The notes under the pieces were generated by a model. That model made no database searches, was not told where the DNA came from, and saw only the letters and a list, made by a program, of their open reading frames with translations. A DNA stretch of 64,000 bases from Pseudomonadota bacterium (GTDB taxonomy: Bacteria; Pseudomonadota; Gammaproteobacteria; Steroidobacterales; Steroidobacteraceae): the NCBI GenBank assembly GCA_021843755.1, contig JAKBWB010000031.1, positions 18,501 to 82,500 of the forward strand, given 5' to 3'. The translations under genes and the position numbers were made by a program. This document shows, one piece after another, positions 50,429 through 58,722 of the stretch. Position 1 is the first letter of the stretch. Each line of letters begins with the position of its first letter.

Positions 50429-50622
50429 CATGTGAAAGCCTCTACCGCCGAGCAGGCCCAAGATCCAGCGCGTTGAGCGGAGCCGGAGAGGCCGCTCGGC
50501 TCAACGCGAGCGAGCCAAGTCCGACCGCCGAGAAGCGCGAACCGGATGGAAGGTCCTGAGGGACCGAGACCCTGCGGGTGCTCTCGGGCGCAGCCAAGTG
50601 CAAGGTCAAGTCTCGGTGCTCA
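50429..50622 (+). ncRNA. Candidate structured RNA or leader, copy B
   Basis: Predicted transcript part of element B. Because it runs to within 23 bases of the adenosyltransferase start codon and no terminator follows, it is best read as a 5' leader of that gene; a processed small RNA is the alternative. No B12-box-like sequence (GCCACTG) is seen, so it is not an evident cobalamin riboswitch despite the downstream gene. Confidence 0.4.
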
Positions 50623-50645
50623 CGTAATCTGGAGATTCAGGAATC

Positions 50646-51206
50646 ATGGGCAACCGGCTCAGCAAGATTTACACGCGTACCGGGGACGATGGCACGACCG
50701 GCCTCGGAGACGGCTCGCGGGTGCGCAAGGACACTGCGCGGGTCGAGGCATTTGGCACCGTTGACGAGCTCAATAGCGCCATCGGCATGCTGCTGGCCGT
50801 GCCGGATCTTCCGGAGCCCATCGCTGCTTGTATGACAGCCGTGCAGCACGAGCTGTTCGATCTCGGCGGCGAGCTGTGCATTCCGGGAAGCACGGTGGTG
50901 TCCTCGGTCCAGGTCGCTCGGCTCGAAGGCGCACTCGACGGGTTCAACGCGGAGCTGCCGCCGTTGAAAGAGTTCATCCTGCCGGGTGGCGGACCCGCCG
51001 CAGCGGCCTGCCATCTGGCACGGACCATCGCCCGCCGCGCCGAGCGGCGCGCCTGGACGCTGGCCGCCCAGGAGCCGGTCAATCCGGAGGCGCTGCGCTA
51101 CCTGAACCGGCTTTCCGATCTGTTGTTCGTCCTGGCACGCGTTCTGGCGCGCCACGAGCGCGGTGGCGAAGTATTGTGGCGCCGCGAGCGCGGTCCGGGC
51201 GATTGA
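50646..51206 (+). CDS. pduO: ATP:cob(I)alamin adenosyltransferase, PduO type
   Basis: 186 residues, as usual for the N-terminal domain-only form (also called CobO-like or MMAB-like). It transfers the adenosyl group of ATP to cob(I)alamin. The N-terminal nucleotide motif KIYTRTGDDGTTGL, FGTVDELNSAIGMLLA, FDLGGELCIPG and LNRLSDLLFVLARVL are typical. AGGA lies four bases before the ATG. No cobalamin-dependent enzyme gene is visible in the window; B12 is probably salvaged. Preceded by repeated element B. Confidence 0.93.
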   Translation: MGNRLSKIYTRTGDDGTTGLGDGSRVRKDTARVEAFGTVDELNSAIGMLLAVPDLPEPIAACMTAVQHELFDLGGELCIPGSTVVSSVQVARLEGALDGFNAELPPLKEFILPGGGPAAAACHLARTIARRAERRAWTLAAQEPVNPEALRYLNRLSDLLFVLARVLARHERGGEVLWRRERGPGD

Positions 51207-51277
51207 GCCACGCAAGTGGTCGTGCAACTTGTTCGGATCGAGTGTGTTCTGTCCATCATCGGCACGGGGAGATTGCG

Positions 51278-51982
51278 ATGAACCGTTCGCACAGGGTCGG
51301 CGTTGCCAGCCTTGCGCTGTGCGCAGCCATCAGCCTGGCTGCGTTGGCGCAGGCTGTGCCGTCGCTGGCGAGCGCCGACTCTTCGCGGATTGCCTCCCGG
51401 GTCTACCCCTGGCGCTCCGACCGGCTGACCTTGGAGATCCCGGCGGACGTGCACTTCCAGCCGGGACCGCACTGGCATCTGACCGTGCGCGCTCCAGAGC
51501 GCACCCTGAAATACGTGATCGTCGAGAATGGCCGGATCAGGGCCAAGCCGCACGCATGCTTCTCCCTCATTCCGTTGTGCATCGGCTATGGGACGCACAT
51601 CGATCACACCGTCCACGTCGAGCTCACCGGACCGGCGCTGCGTGAGATCAAGATCAAGGGCGCCGCCAAGATCGATCTCCACGGCATTCATCAGGACCGC
51701 CTGGCCCTGAAAATCGAGGGTAGCGCGCAAGTGAGCGGCACGGGCTCGGTCGGCGAGCTGTCGGTAGTCATCGACGGGGCCGGCCGCATCCACTTGGCGC
51801 GAATGACCGAGACCGACGCGAACGTGCGCATCTCCGGCGCGGGAACGGTGGACATCGCGCCCACCAAGAGCGTCATGGTGCACATCGACGGAGCCGGCGA
51901 GGTACGGTTGCACTCCAATCCGCCGCAGGTGATCAGGCATATCGACGGGGCGGGCGAGGTGGTCCGCGTCGCACCCGAGTGA
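51278..51982 (+). CDS. Secreted GIN-domain (DUF2807) protein
   Basis: 234 residues; ATG 51278 has GGGGAG upstream. A signal peptide ends near residue 33. The mature part is a beta-repeat domain with recurring I-x-G-(A/S)-(G/A) units: IKIKGAAKIDL, LKIEGSAQVSG, VVIDGAGRIHL, VRISGAGTVDI, VHIDGAGEVRL and HIDGAGEVVRV, as in putative auto-transporter adhesin head (DUF2807) proteins. A periplasmic or surface location is expected; the function is unknown. Confidence 0.8.
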   Translation: MNRSHRVGVASLALCAAISLAALAQAVPSLASADSSRIASRVYPWRSDRLTLEIPADVHFQPGPHWHLTVRAPERTLKYVIVENGRIRAKPHACFSLIPLCIGYGTHIDHTVHVELTGPALREIKIKGAAKIDLHGIHQDRLALKIEGSAQVSGTGSVGELSVVIDGAGRIHLARMTETDANVRISGAGTVDIAPTKSVMVHIDGAGEVRLHSNPPQVIRHIDGAGEVVRVAPE

Positions 51983-52082
51983 GCGCGGCGGGCGGAGTGA
52001 ATGATTCCCTGGGGTGGCCGGGCCGTGGTACTGGTTGTGCGGCCCGGCCCTTTTCCGGGTCGCAGCAGGCGTGACATAAAGC

Positions 52083-52110
52083 AAGGCCGCGTGATTGCTC
52101 ACGCGGCCTT
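52083..52110. terminator. Strong terminator hairpin between convergent genes
   Basis: A perfect 12-bp stem AAGGCCGCGTGA / TCACGCGGCCTT with a TTGC loop. On the minus strand it is followed by GCTTTATG, on the plus strand by GTCCCCCC. Lies between the GIN-domain gene and ampD, so it can serve both. Confidence 0.7.
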
Positions 52111-52258
52111 GTCCCCCCTCGACCCGTGCCTGGCCGGTTGGCCGGCGCAATCCCCGTTGAAGTCTGTTCTTGTTCCGTTCTTGTTGCTCGGATGGTATCC
52201 GGCTTCTATAGGCCGTCAAGCCATTTCGATGCATCGTTGCGCAATAGCAACGTAATTT

Positions 52259-52897
52259 TCATTCCCGGCGGCTTCCGGGGCACGTGGACAACGCCAATCG
52301 TGCCGCGAGCAGGGTCTGCCATCCTGCCCAGTCGAAGGCCGGTCCCGGATCAGTCTTGCGGCCGGGTGCGATATCGCTGTGCCGGGCGAGATGCGTACTG
52401 GAGAGGGTGGGATACGTTCTGATGAGCGCCGCTGCGAGGGCGGTCAAACGCTCATACTGGGCTTCTGTGTACGGTACGGTGTCGGTGCCCTCGAGTTCGA
52501 TGCCGATCGAGAAGTCATTGCACGCGGGGCGGCCCCGATACGCTGAGCGCCCGGCGTGCCACGCCCGCATGCCAAATGGCGCGTACTGTGTGAGCGCGCC
52601 GTCCCGGCGCACCAGCACGTGCGCCGAGACCCGCAGCCCGATGAGCTCGCGCAGGCTTGCCGGCGCGTCGGCCGGTATGTTGGCCGTGAACAGCCGGTCG
52701 ATCCACGGGCCGCCGAACTCTCCGGCCGGCAAGCTGATGCCATGAATCACGATCAGCTCGAGCGTCGTGCCTGGGGGGCGCGCATCGCAATGGGGCGAGA
52801 GCACTTGGCGCGCCCCGGCCAGCAGGCCGGTGGCGGCGTCGATCACGAGCGGCGTATTGGGCGGGCTCAAGGGATTCGCGGCTGCTTGCCCGGGCAC
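52259..52897 (-). CDS. ampD: 1,6-anhydro-N-acetylmuramyl-L-alanine amidase AmpD
   Basis: 212 residues. Zinc ligands are present: His in LIVIHGISLPAGEFGG, and His and Asp in HSDIAPGRKTDPGPAFDW. ACNDFSIGIELEGTDTVPYT and YAPFGMRAWHAGRS are AmpD hallmarks. It removes peptides from anhydromuropeptides in the cytosol, downstream of lytic transglycosylases such as the LysM enzyme at 19761. The GTG start at 52897 is uncertain (no ribosome site); a GTG at 52846 would remove 17 residues of low conservation. Confidence 0.93.
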   Translation of the reverse strand: MPGQAAANPLSPPNTPLVIDAATGLLAGARQVLSPHCDARPPGTTLELIVIHGISLPAGEFGGPWIDRLFTANIPADAPASLRELIGLRVSAHVLVRRDGALTQYAPFGMRAWHAGRSAYRGRPACNDFSIGIELEGTDTVPYTEAQYERLTALAAALIRTYPTLSSTHLARHSDIAPGRKTDPGPAFDWAGWQTLLAARLALSTCPGSRRE

Positions 52898-52945
52898 ATG
52901 CTGAAGCGGGAGTGACCGGCGCGCCGATCATGCCACAATTGCGGC

Positions 52946-54301
52946 ATGAGAGCCGACAACACCACTTACGTCGAGCGTGACCTCGCGCACGTCTGGCATC
53001 CCTGCACACAGATGAAGGATCACGAACAGGTGCCGCTCATTCCGATCCGCCGCGGCCAGGGGGCTTGGCTCGAGGACTTCGAGGGCAAACGCTACCTCGA
53101 CGCCATCAGCTCGTGGTGGGTCAACCTGTTCGGTCACGCCAATGCGCGAATCAACGCAGCCGTGCGCGCGCAGCTCGAGCAGCTCGAGCAGGTGATCCTG
53201 GCCGGTTTCACGCATGAGCCGGTGATTCGACTGTCCGAGGCGCTGACGACCCTGGCGCCCGCGGGCCTGACCCGCTGCTTTTACGCCGACAACGGCTCCT
53301 CGGCGGTGGAAGTCGCGGTGAAAATGAGCTTCCACTACTGGCGCAACGTCGGGCGGAGCGCGAAGCGGCGTTTCATCACACTCTCGAACAGCTATCACGG
53401 CGAGACGCTCGGTGCACTGGCCGTGGGCAACGTCGAGCTGTACAAGGACATTTACAGGCCTCTGCTGATGGACGTCATCACCGTGCCCTCGCCGGATTGT
53501 TTCGAACGCGAGCCGGGAGAGACCTGGGCGGAGCATTCGCGACGCAAGTTCGCGCACATGGAGGCCGCGCTCGAGCGACACGCGGATGAGACCGCGGCGG
53601 TGATCCTCGAGCCGCTGGTTCAGTGCGCCGGCGGCATGCGCATGTACGACCCGGTCTATCTGTCGCTGCTGCGGGCGGCATGCGACCGGCATCAGGTGCA
53701 CCTGATCGCCGATGAGATCGCGGTCGGTTTCGGTCGCACCGGCACGATGTTCGCGTGCGAGCAGGCGGGCATCCGGCCGGATCTGATGTGTCTGTCGAAG
53801 GGTTTGACGGCCGGGTACCTGCCGCTCTCGGCGGTGCTGACCACCGAGGTGGTGTACGCGGCGTTCTACGACGAGTACAACAAGCTCAATGCGTTCCTGC
53901 ATTCACACAGCTTCACGGGCAATCCGCTGGCGTGCACCGCGGCGCTCGCGTGCCTGGACATATTCCGCGCCGGCGCGGTGCTCGAGCGCAACCGCGCCCT
54001 GAGCGCGCGCCTGGGTGAGCGGGCCCGGGCGCTGGAGGCACACCCGCACGTGGCGGAAGTGCGCCAGCACGGGATGATCGTCGCGGCGGAGCTGGTCAGG
54101 GACAAGGCGGCGCGCGAACCCTATCCGTGGCAGGAGCGGCGTGGGCTGAGGATCTACCGGCACGCGCTCAGCCGCGGCGTCCTGCTGCGCCCGGTCGGGA
54201 ATGTCGTCTACTTCATGCCGCCCTACGTCGTCACCCCCGAGGAAATCGACCTGATGGTGGAGGTGGCGCGGGAGGGCATCGAGCTTGCCACGTGCGACTG
54301 A
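52946..54301 (+). CDS. bioA: Adenosylmethionine-8-amino-7-oxononanoate aminotransferase
   Basis: 451 residues. Biotin synthesis: it moves the amino group of SAM to KAPA with PLP. Class-III aminotransferase motifs: HVWHPCTQMKDHE at the start (BioA-specific), SSWWVNLFGHAN, YADNGSSAVEVAVKM, SNSYHGETLGALAV, LIADEIAVGFGRTGTMFACE and the PLP Lys in LSKGLTAGYLPLSAVL. No other bio gene is adjacent. Overlaps the start of rsmE. Confidence 0.95.
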   Translation: MRADNTTYVERDLAHVWHPCTQMKDHEQVPLIPIRRGQGAWLEDFEGKRYLDAISSWWVNLFGHANARINAAVRAQLEQLEQVILAGFTHEPVIRLSEALTTLAPAGLTRCFYADNGSSAVEVAVKMSFHYWRNVGRSAKRRFITLSNSYHGETLGALAVGNVELYKDIYRPLLMDVITVPSPDCFEREPGETWAEHSRRKFAHMEAALERHADETAAVILEPLVQCAGGMRMYDPVYLSLLRAACDRHQVHLIADEIAVGFGRTGTMFACEQAGIRPDLMCLSKGLTAGYLPLSAVLTTEVVYAAFYDEYNKLNAFLHSHSFTGNPLACTAALACLDIFRAGAVLERNRALSARLGERARALEAHPHVAEVRQHGMIVAAELVRDKAAREPYPWQERRGLRIYRHALSRGVLLRPVGNVVYFMPPYVVTPEEIDLMVEVAREGIELATCD

Positions 54302-55023
54302 CGCGAGTCCATGCGCCGGGCCCGCTCGTGCCCGGCGAGCCTTGCACGCTGCGGGGTGAAGCGGCGAACCACGTGGCGCGCGTGCTGCGTCTCGACGTCG
54401 GAGATGCCCTCACGGTATTCGACGGGGAAGGCGCAGAGTATTTCGCGCGCGTCGCGGCGGTTGCCCGCGGCGAGGTGTGCATCGTGCCCGGCCAGCGGCG
54501 CGCCAATGAGCGCGAGTCTTCTCTTCGGCTGACCCTTGTACAAGGCGTCTCGCGCGGCGAGCGCATGGATTGGGTCGTGCAGAAGGCGGTCGAGCTCGGC
54601 GTGACGCGCATCGTGCCGGTCCTGACCGAGCGCAGCGTGGTGCGGCTCGATGCCGCGCAGGCGCACAGCAAGCAACGGCACTGGCGCGGTATCGCGGTCG
54701 CGGCGTGCGAGCAGAGCGGACGCGGTCAGCTGCCGCAGATTACTGCGGCCGTCCCGTTCGGGGTGTGGTTGGCCGGGCTGCCGCCCGGCGGCCTGAGGGT
54801 GTTGCCAAGCCCCGATGGCGCTGCCGGTCTGGCGTCGCTCCCCCCACTGGCGAGCGAGGTCCTGGTGCTCATTGGTCCGGAGGGCGGGCTGTCCGATCGC
54901 GAGGCGGCCGCCGCCCTCGGGAGCGGGTTCCATGCCGTGCGGCTCGGGCCTCGCGTGCTGCGCACCGAGACGGCCGCGGTCGTGGCGCTGGCGCTCCTTC
55001 AGCAGCGCTTCGGGGACCTTTGA
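54292..55023 (+). CDS. rsmE: 16S rRNA m3U1498 methyltransferase RsmE
   Basis: 243 residues from GTG 54292, which overlaps the bioA end by 10 bases; this gives the normal family length. SPOUT-class features: NHVARVLRLDVGDALTVFDG, QGVSRGERMDWVVQKAVELG, RIVPVLTERSVV, VLIGPEGGLSDREA (the knot and SAM loop) and RLGPRVLRTETAAVVALALL. It methylates U1498 of 16S rRNA. Often found beside gshB; here beside bioA. Confidence 0.94.
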   Translation: MRLTRVHAPGPLVPGEPCTLRGEAANHVARVLRLDVGDALTVFDGEGAEYFARVAAVARGEVCIVPGQRRANERESSLRLTLVQGVSRGERMDWVVQKAVELGVTRIVPVLTERSVVRLDAAQAHSKQRHWRGIAVAACEQSGRGQLPQITAAVPFGVWLAGLPPGGLRVLPSPDGAAGLASLPPLASEVLVLIGPEGGLSDREAAAALGSGFHAVRLGPRVLRTETAAVVALALLQQRFGDL

Positions 55024-55030
55024 GGCGTCT

Positions 55031-55723
55031 CTAGGGCTGCAGGCGGGTGACCGTCCAGGGGCCTGCCTCCAGCGTCTCAGCGCGTGGGCGCAGGGAGCGA
55101 TTCCACAGAAGGCGATCGTGAATACGCGCATCGCCCTCGACCCATAGCTCTATGCTTTCGGCCCAGAGCCGGTATCCGCCCCAGTGCGGGGGGCGCGCAA
55201 TCTGCCCATCGAACGGCCTGCGCTCGTCCGTTCGATCAGACAAGGGCGCCGCGAACCGCTGTGCCGCGCTCGCCAGCGCCTGCTCGAGCGCTGCGCGTGA
55301 CTCGGTCGGCTCGCTCTGCCGGCTGGCCCAGGCCCCGAGACGGCTCTGCCACGGGCGCGAGGCGAAGTACGCGTCGCTCTCGGCGGGCGGGGATTTCAGC
55401 ACCGGACCCTCGATGCGCGCCTGGCGGTGCATCCCGTCCCAGTGAAACACCGCGGCGGCGCGTGGGTTTGCCGCGAGTTCCCGGCCTTTGCGCGAGCGAT
55501 AGTTGGTATAGAACACGATGTAGCCGGGGTCGACCACCAGATCCTTGCACAGTACGACGCGCGCCGAGGGGCGCCCGGCGGCATCACAGGTCGAGAGGAC
55601 CATGGCGTTCGGATTCGGCTGCGCTCCGGCGTCCCGGGCGTCCTCGAGCCACCGCGCGAGCACGGCAAGCGGCTCGCTCGGCGGTACGCCGGTCAATTCG
55701 GTGGGTGGGCACATCAGTTCCAT
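55031..55723 (-). CDS. pdxH: Pyridoxamine 5'-phosphate oxidase
   Basis: 230 residues. FMN enzyme producing pyridoxal 5'-phosphate. [75 protein letters not shown] and the C-terminal signature [10 protein letters not shown] with NRSLRPR (here [17 protein letters not shown]). The final residues are LQP, as usual. Convergent with rsmE, separated by 7 bases. Confidence 0.96.
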   Translation of the reverse strand: MELMCPPTELTGVPPSEPLAVLARWLEDARDAGAQPNPNAMVLSTCDAAGRPSARVVLCKDLVVDPGYIVFYTNYRSRKGRELAANPRAAAVFHWDGMHRQARIEGPVLKSPPAESDAYFASRPWQSRLGAWASRQSEPTESRAALEQALASAAQRFAAPLSDRTDERRPFDGQIARPPHWGGYRLWAESIELWVEGDARIHDRLLWNRSLRPRAETLEAGPWTVTRLQP

Positions 55724-55837
55724 GGTACGGGAAAGCCGCCCGCTTCGGAACCGTCGAAATTCGACTTGCGATGCCGCTCGAGGCCCGATACAAGGGAGTC
55801 AGCCTCGCCTTGGAGCCCACCCCCCGGTACACGCTGC

Positions 55838-56962
55838 ATGTCCAGCAACGACGTGACATTGGATGATTTGCGCCGCCGGCTGAACGCGCTGGATCGGCAG
55901 TTCATCGCGCTTGCGGCCGAGCGCAAGGCCCTGAGCGGCGAGGTGGCGCGTGTGAAGCGCGCAACGGGCTATCCGACGAGGGATTTCGCGCGCGAGCGGG
56001 ACGTGATCATGAGCGCCCGCGACGATGCGGCACAACTCGGTGTCTCGCCCGATTTGGCCGAAGAGCTGCTGCGGCTGCTGATCCGCGCCTCGCTCGCCAC
56101 GCAGGAGCAGGCGAGCGTCGTGGCACACGGCACGGGGTCGGGGCGGCGGGCACTCGTCATCGGCGGCGGCGGCAAGATGGGCCGCTGGTTCGCGCAGTTT
56201 CTGACCTCGCAGGGCTTTGGTGTCGAGGTCGCCGATCCGAGCGGCGGGCCGACCGGCGTGCCGAGCGTGCCGGACTGGCGCGCCAGCGATCTGACGCACG
56301 ACTTCATCGTCCTCGCCACGCCCCTCGGTGCCACCGACGCTCTGCTGCGCGATCTGGCGCTGCGCCGTCCCGCCGGCGTGATTTTCGATATTGGCTCCCT
56401 GAAATCGCCGCTGCGTGCTGGGCTGATGGCGCTGAAGTCGCACGGCTGCCGGGTCACTTCGGTTCATCCGATGTTCGGGCCCGACACCGAGTTGCTGTCG
56501 GGGCGGCACGTGATTTTCGTCGACCTCGGCAGTGCCGAGGCGCTGACGGCGGCGCGGGAGCTGTTCGCGCCGACGATGGCCGAGCAGGTGGTGACCAGTC
56601 TCGAGGATCATGATCGACTGATCGCGTACGTGCTCGGGCTGTCCCACGCGCTCAACATCGCGTTCTTCACGGCGCTGGCCGAAAGCGGGGAAGCGGCCCC
56701 CAGGCTGGCACGGATCTCCAGCACCACGTTCGATGCGCAGCTCGAGGTGGCGAGCCGCGTCGCCGAGGAGAGTCCCGAGCTGTACTACGAGATCCAGAGC
56801 CTGAACGATTACGGCGCCGAGTCGCTCGAGGCGCTGGCCAAGGCGGTCGAGCGCGTCCGCACCGCGGTGTTGTCGCGCGACCGGGAGACTTTCACGGCGT
56901 TGATGCGTCAGGGCCGGGATTATCTCGCGGACCGCCGCAGCCTTGCCGAGCGGCGCGCGTAG
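55838..56962 (+). CDS. tyrA: Bifunctional chorismate mutase / prephenate dehydrogenase (T-protein)
   Basis: 374 residues from ATG 55838. An AroQ-type chorismate mutase helix bundle (about 5-90: [37 protein letters not shown]) is fused to a prephenate dehydrogenase domain with [16 protein letters not shown] (about 106-121), [21 protein letters not shown] and [14 protein letters not shown]. This is the enteric TyrA layout and length (373). It converts chorismate to 4-hydroxyphenylpyruvate for tyrosine. The next gene begins directly at the stop codon. Confidence 0.93.
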   Translation: MSSNDVTLDDLRRRLNALDRQFIALAAERKALSGEVARVKRATGYPTRDFARERDVIMSARDDAAQLGVSPDLAEELLRLLIRASLATQEQASVVAHGTGSGRRALVIGGGGKMGRWFAQFLTSQGFGVEVADPSGGPTGVPSVPDWRASDLTHDFIVLATPLGATDALLRDLALRRPAGVIFDIGSLKSPLRAGLMALKSHGCRVTSVHPMFGPDTELLSGRHVIFVDLGSAEALTAARELFAPTMAEQVVTSLEDHDRLIAYVLGLSHALNIAFFTALAESGEAAPRLARISSTTFDAQLEVASRVAEESPELYYEIQSLNDYGAESLEALAKAVERVRTAVLSRDRETFTALMRQGRDYLADRRSLAERRA

Positions 56963-57577
56963 ATGTCCGCCGGCGCGGCGAGCGCACCCGGATCAGACAT
57001 TGAGATGGCCAACGATATCATCGATTCAGACGGCTTCCGGGCGAACGTGGGCATCGTGCTGATGCGCCGCGACGGTGCCGTGTTCCTCGGGCGCCGCACC
57101 GGGGGAAAAGGCTGGCAGTTCCCCCAGGGCGGGATCCGGAAGGGCGAACGCCTCGAGCAGGCGCTCTATCGGGAGCTGCGCGAGGAGATCGGCTTGGCGC
57201 AAGCCGACGTCGAGATCGTCGGCCGCACCGCGCGATGGCTGCGGTACCGGCTGCCGCCGCGCTACATCCGTCGTGACCGCCAGCCGCTGTGCGTCGGGCA
57301 GAAGCAACGCTGGTTTCTGCTGCGGCTGGCCCGCGAGCCGGTGACATTCGATTTTACGAGCACCGGCGAGGAGCCCGAATTCGACGGGTGGCGCTGGACG
57401 GAATTCTGGGAGCCGGCCCGCGAAGTGATCTACTTCAAGCGCAAGGTGTACCAGAGCGCGCTCGTGGAGCTGGCGCCCGCGGCCTTTCCGGCCGGCCAGC
57501 CGGCCCTGCCGGCGTGGTGGAACGCGCTGACGCGCGTTCCCGTGGGCACGACCGGGACAAGAAGCGGCGGGGCGTGA
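56963..57577 (+). CDS. rppH: RNA pyrophosphohydrolase RppH
   Basis: 204 residues. The Nudix box is GGIRKGERLEQAL followed by YRELREEIGL. GFRANVGIVLMRRDGAVFLG and WQFPQGG are RppH signatures, as is QKQRWFLLRL. It removes pyrophosphate from mRNA 5' ends to trigger decay. ATG 56963 abuts the tyrA stop and would be coupled; ATG 57005 gives the more usual short N-terminus. A C-terminal tail (about 160-204) is longer and Pro/Gly-rich. Confidence 0.94.
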   Translation: MSAGAASAPGSDIEMANDIIDSDGFRANVGIVLMRRDGAVFLGRRTGGKGWQFPQGGIRKGERLEQALYRELREEIGLAQADVEIVGRTARWLRYRLPPRYIRRDRQPLCVGQKQRWFLLRLAREPVTFDFTSTGEEPEFDGWRWTEFWEPAREVIYFKRKVYQSALVELAPAAFPAGQPALPAWWNALTRVPVGTTGTRSGGA

Positions 57578-58296
57578 GCACTGCCGATCCGCTCCAAGCA
57601 TCCGAGGCCCGCCCGCCGCCGCGCCGACGGGCGGTTCGAATCGGACTGGCGCTCGGCGCCGCGCTGGCCCTGTACCTGACCTTCGAGGCCGGGCGCTTCG
57701 TCGCCGGCTACAGCATCATCGCGGCCGTGCGCGAGCAGGACGCGCAGCAAGACACGATCGTGCGGCTCGAGCACGCCGATCGCGCATTGCAGGCCCAACT
57801 GCTGGAGTTGCAGACGGTGAATGCAGCTCACGCTCGTGAGGCCCAGGTGGTCACGCGGACGATCGCGGATCTGCAGGCCCACGTTGCCCGTCTGTCCGAG
57901 AAGCTCGCGTTCTACAAGGATGTGGTCGCGCAGGGCACCCCGCCGATCGGTCTGCGGATGGGTGAGGTGCTGCTCTCGAGCGGCAGGCGGGCGCGCCACT
58001 ACCACCTCCACATGTCCCTGCTGCGGGCCGACCGACCCGATGGCGTCGTGAGCGGTACGGTGAGCGTATCGGTGGATGGCGTCGGGCCGGGCAAGGCGAC
58101 GCTCGACAACCGGACCCTGACCGGCAGCTCCACGGGAATCCGCTATCAGTTCCGCTATTATCAGGAACTGCGGGAAGGCCTGGTGCTCCCGCCAGGGTTC
58201 AAGCCCAAGTACCTCACGGTCACTGTGCGCGCCCGCCATGCGCATATCGCGCCGCTCATTCGGGCCTATCCCTGGAACGTCATCGCCGTACCGTGA
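57574..58296 (+). CDS. Single-pass coiled-coil membrane protein (DUF6776-like)
   Basis: 240 residues. GTG 57574 overlaps the rppH stop (GTGA). One membrane helix (about 20-40), then a coiled coil (about 52-115: QDAQQDTIVRLEHADRALQA, LQTVNAAHAREAQVVTRTIA), then a beta-rich C-terminal domain (YHLHMSLLRADRPDGVVSGT to the end). The helix-coil-beta order resembles conserved proteobacterial proteins next to rppH/erpA-type genes; I would group it with DUF6776 from memory. Function unknown; an inner-membrane anchor with a periplasmic domain is likely. Confidence 0.75.
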   Translation: MSTADPLQASEARPPPRRRAVRIGLALGAALALYLTFEAGRFVAGYSIIAAVREQDAQQDTIVRLEHADRALQAQLLELQTVNAAHAREAQVVTRTIADLQAHVARLSEKLAFYKDVVAQGTPPIGLRMGEVLLSSGRRARHYHLHMSLLRADRPDGVVSGTVSVSVDGVGPGKATLDNRTLTGSSTGIRYQFRYYQELREGLVLPPGFKPKYLTVTVRARHAHIAPLIRAYPWNVIAVP

Positions 58297-58352
58297 CCGG
58301 CCGGCTGGGAAGGATCTTTGACCTGGACGGCCCCAGCTTCTAGACTGTTGAC

Positions 58353-58706
58353 ATGAGTACCACTGAAGTCACCTCCGAAACCGCGCTCGTCTTCACCGAT
58401 GCGGCCGCCCGCAAGGTCGGCGACCTGATCCGTGGCGAGGGCAACCCCAACCTCATGCTGCGCGTCTTCGTGCAGGGCGGCGGCTGCTCGGGGCTGCAGT
58501 ACGGGTTCGAGTTCGACGAGCAGGTGCAGGATGGCGATACCTGCGTGGAGAACCAGGGCGTGAAGCTTTTAGTCGACCCCATGAGCGCGCAATACCTCAT
58601 GGGAGCCGAGATCGACTACCGTGAGGGGCTCGAGGGCGCGCAGTTCGTCATTCGCAACCCCAACGCCACGACGACGTGCGGTTGCGGGTCTTCGTTCTCC
58701 GCCTGA
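58353..58706 (+). CDS. erpA: Iron-sulfur cluster insertion protein ErpA
   Basis: 117 residues, an A-type carrier. Three conserved cysteines: [15 protein letters not shown] and the C-terminal CGCGSSFSA. It carries [Fe-S] clusters to apo-enzymes such as IspG/IspH. ErpA is distinguished from IscA by [13 protein letters not shown] and the preceding RVFVQGG. The erpA...tyrS...rRNA order resembles that of pseudomonads. Confidence 0.95.
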   Translation: MSTTEVTSETALVFTDAAARKVGDLIRGEGNPNLMLRVFVQGGGCSGLQYGFEFDEQVQDGDTCVENQGVKLLVDPMSAQYLMGAEIDYREGLEGAQFVIRNPNATTTCGCGSSFSA

Positions 58707-58722
58707 GCCGGCGGCAAGCCGC

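Larger units (their letters stand above)
50340..50622 (+). repeat. Intergenic element copy B (upstream of the cobalamin adenosyltransferase gene), homologous to 5852-6124
   Basis: Second copy of the element described at 5852. The upstream box is 50340-50366, and the identical 33-nt block is 50516-50548. The GAGCGG/CCGCTC hairpin (50475-50497) is conserved; here it is enclosed by, and competes with, a perfect 10-bp stem CGCGTTGAGC (50469-50478) / GCTCAACGCG (50499-50508) that copy A lacks. The second hairpin is GGTCC-TGAG-GGACC (50552-50565). The tail ends 23 bases before the start codon of the downstream gene, in the same orientation as copy A relative to glpD. Confidence 0.8.

Noticed and set aside
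50429..50645. Cobalamin riboswitch upstream of the adenosyltransferase gene
   Set aside because: The B12-box core (GCCACTG) and the other conserved cobalamin-riboswitch segments are absent, and the same element precedes glpD.
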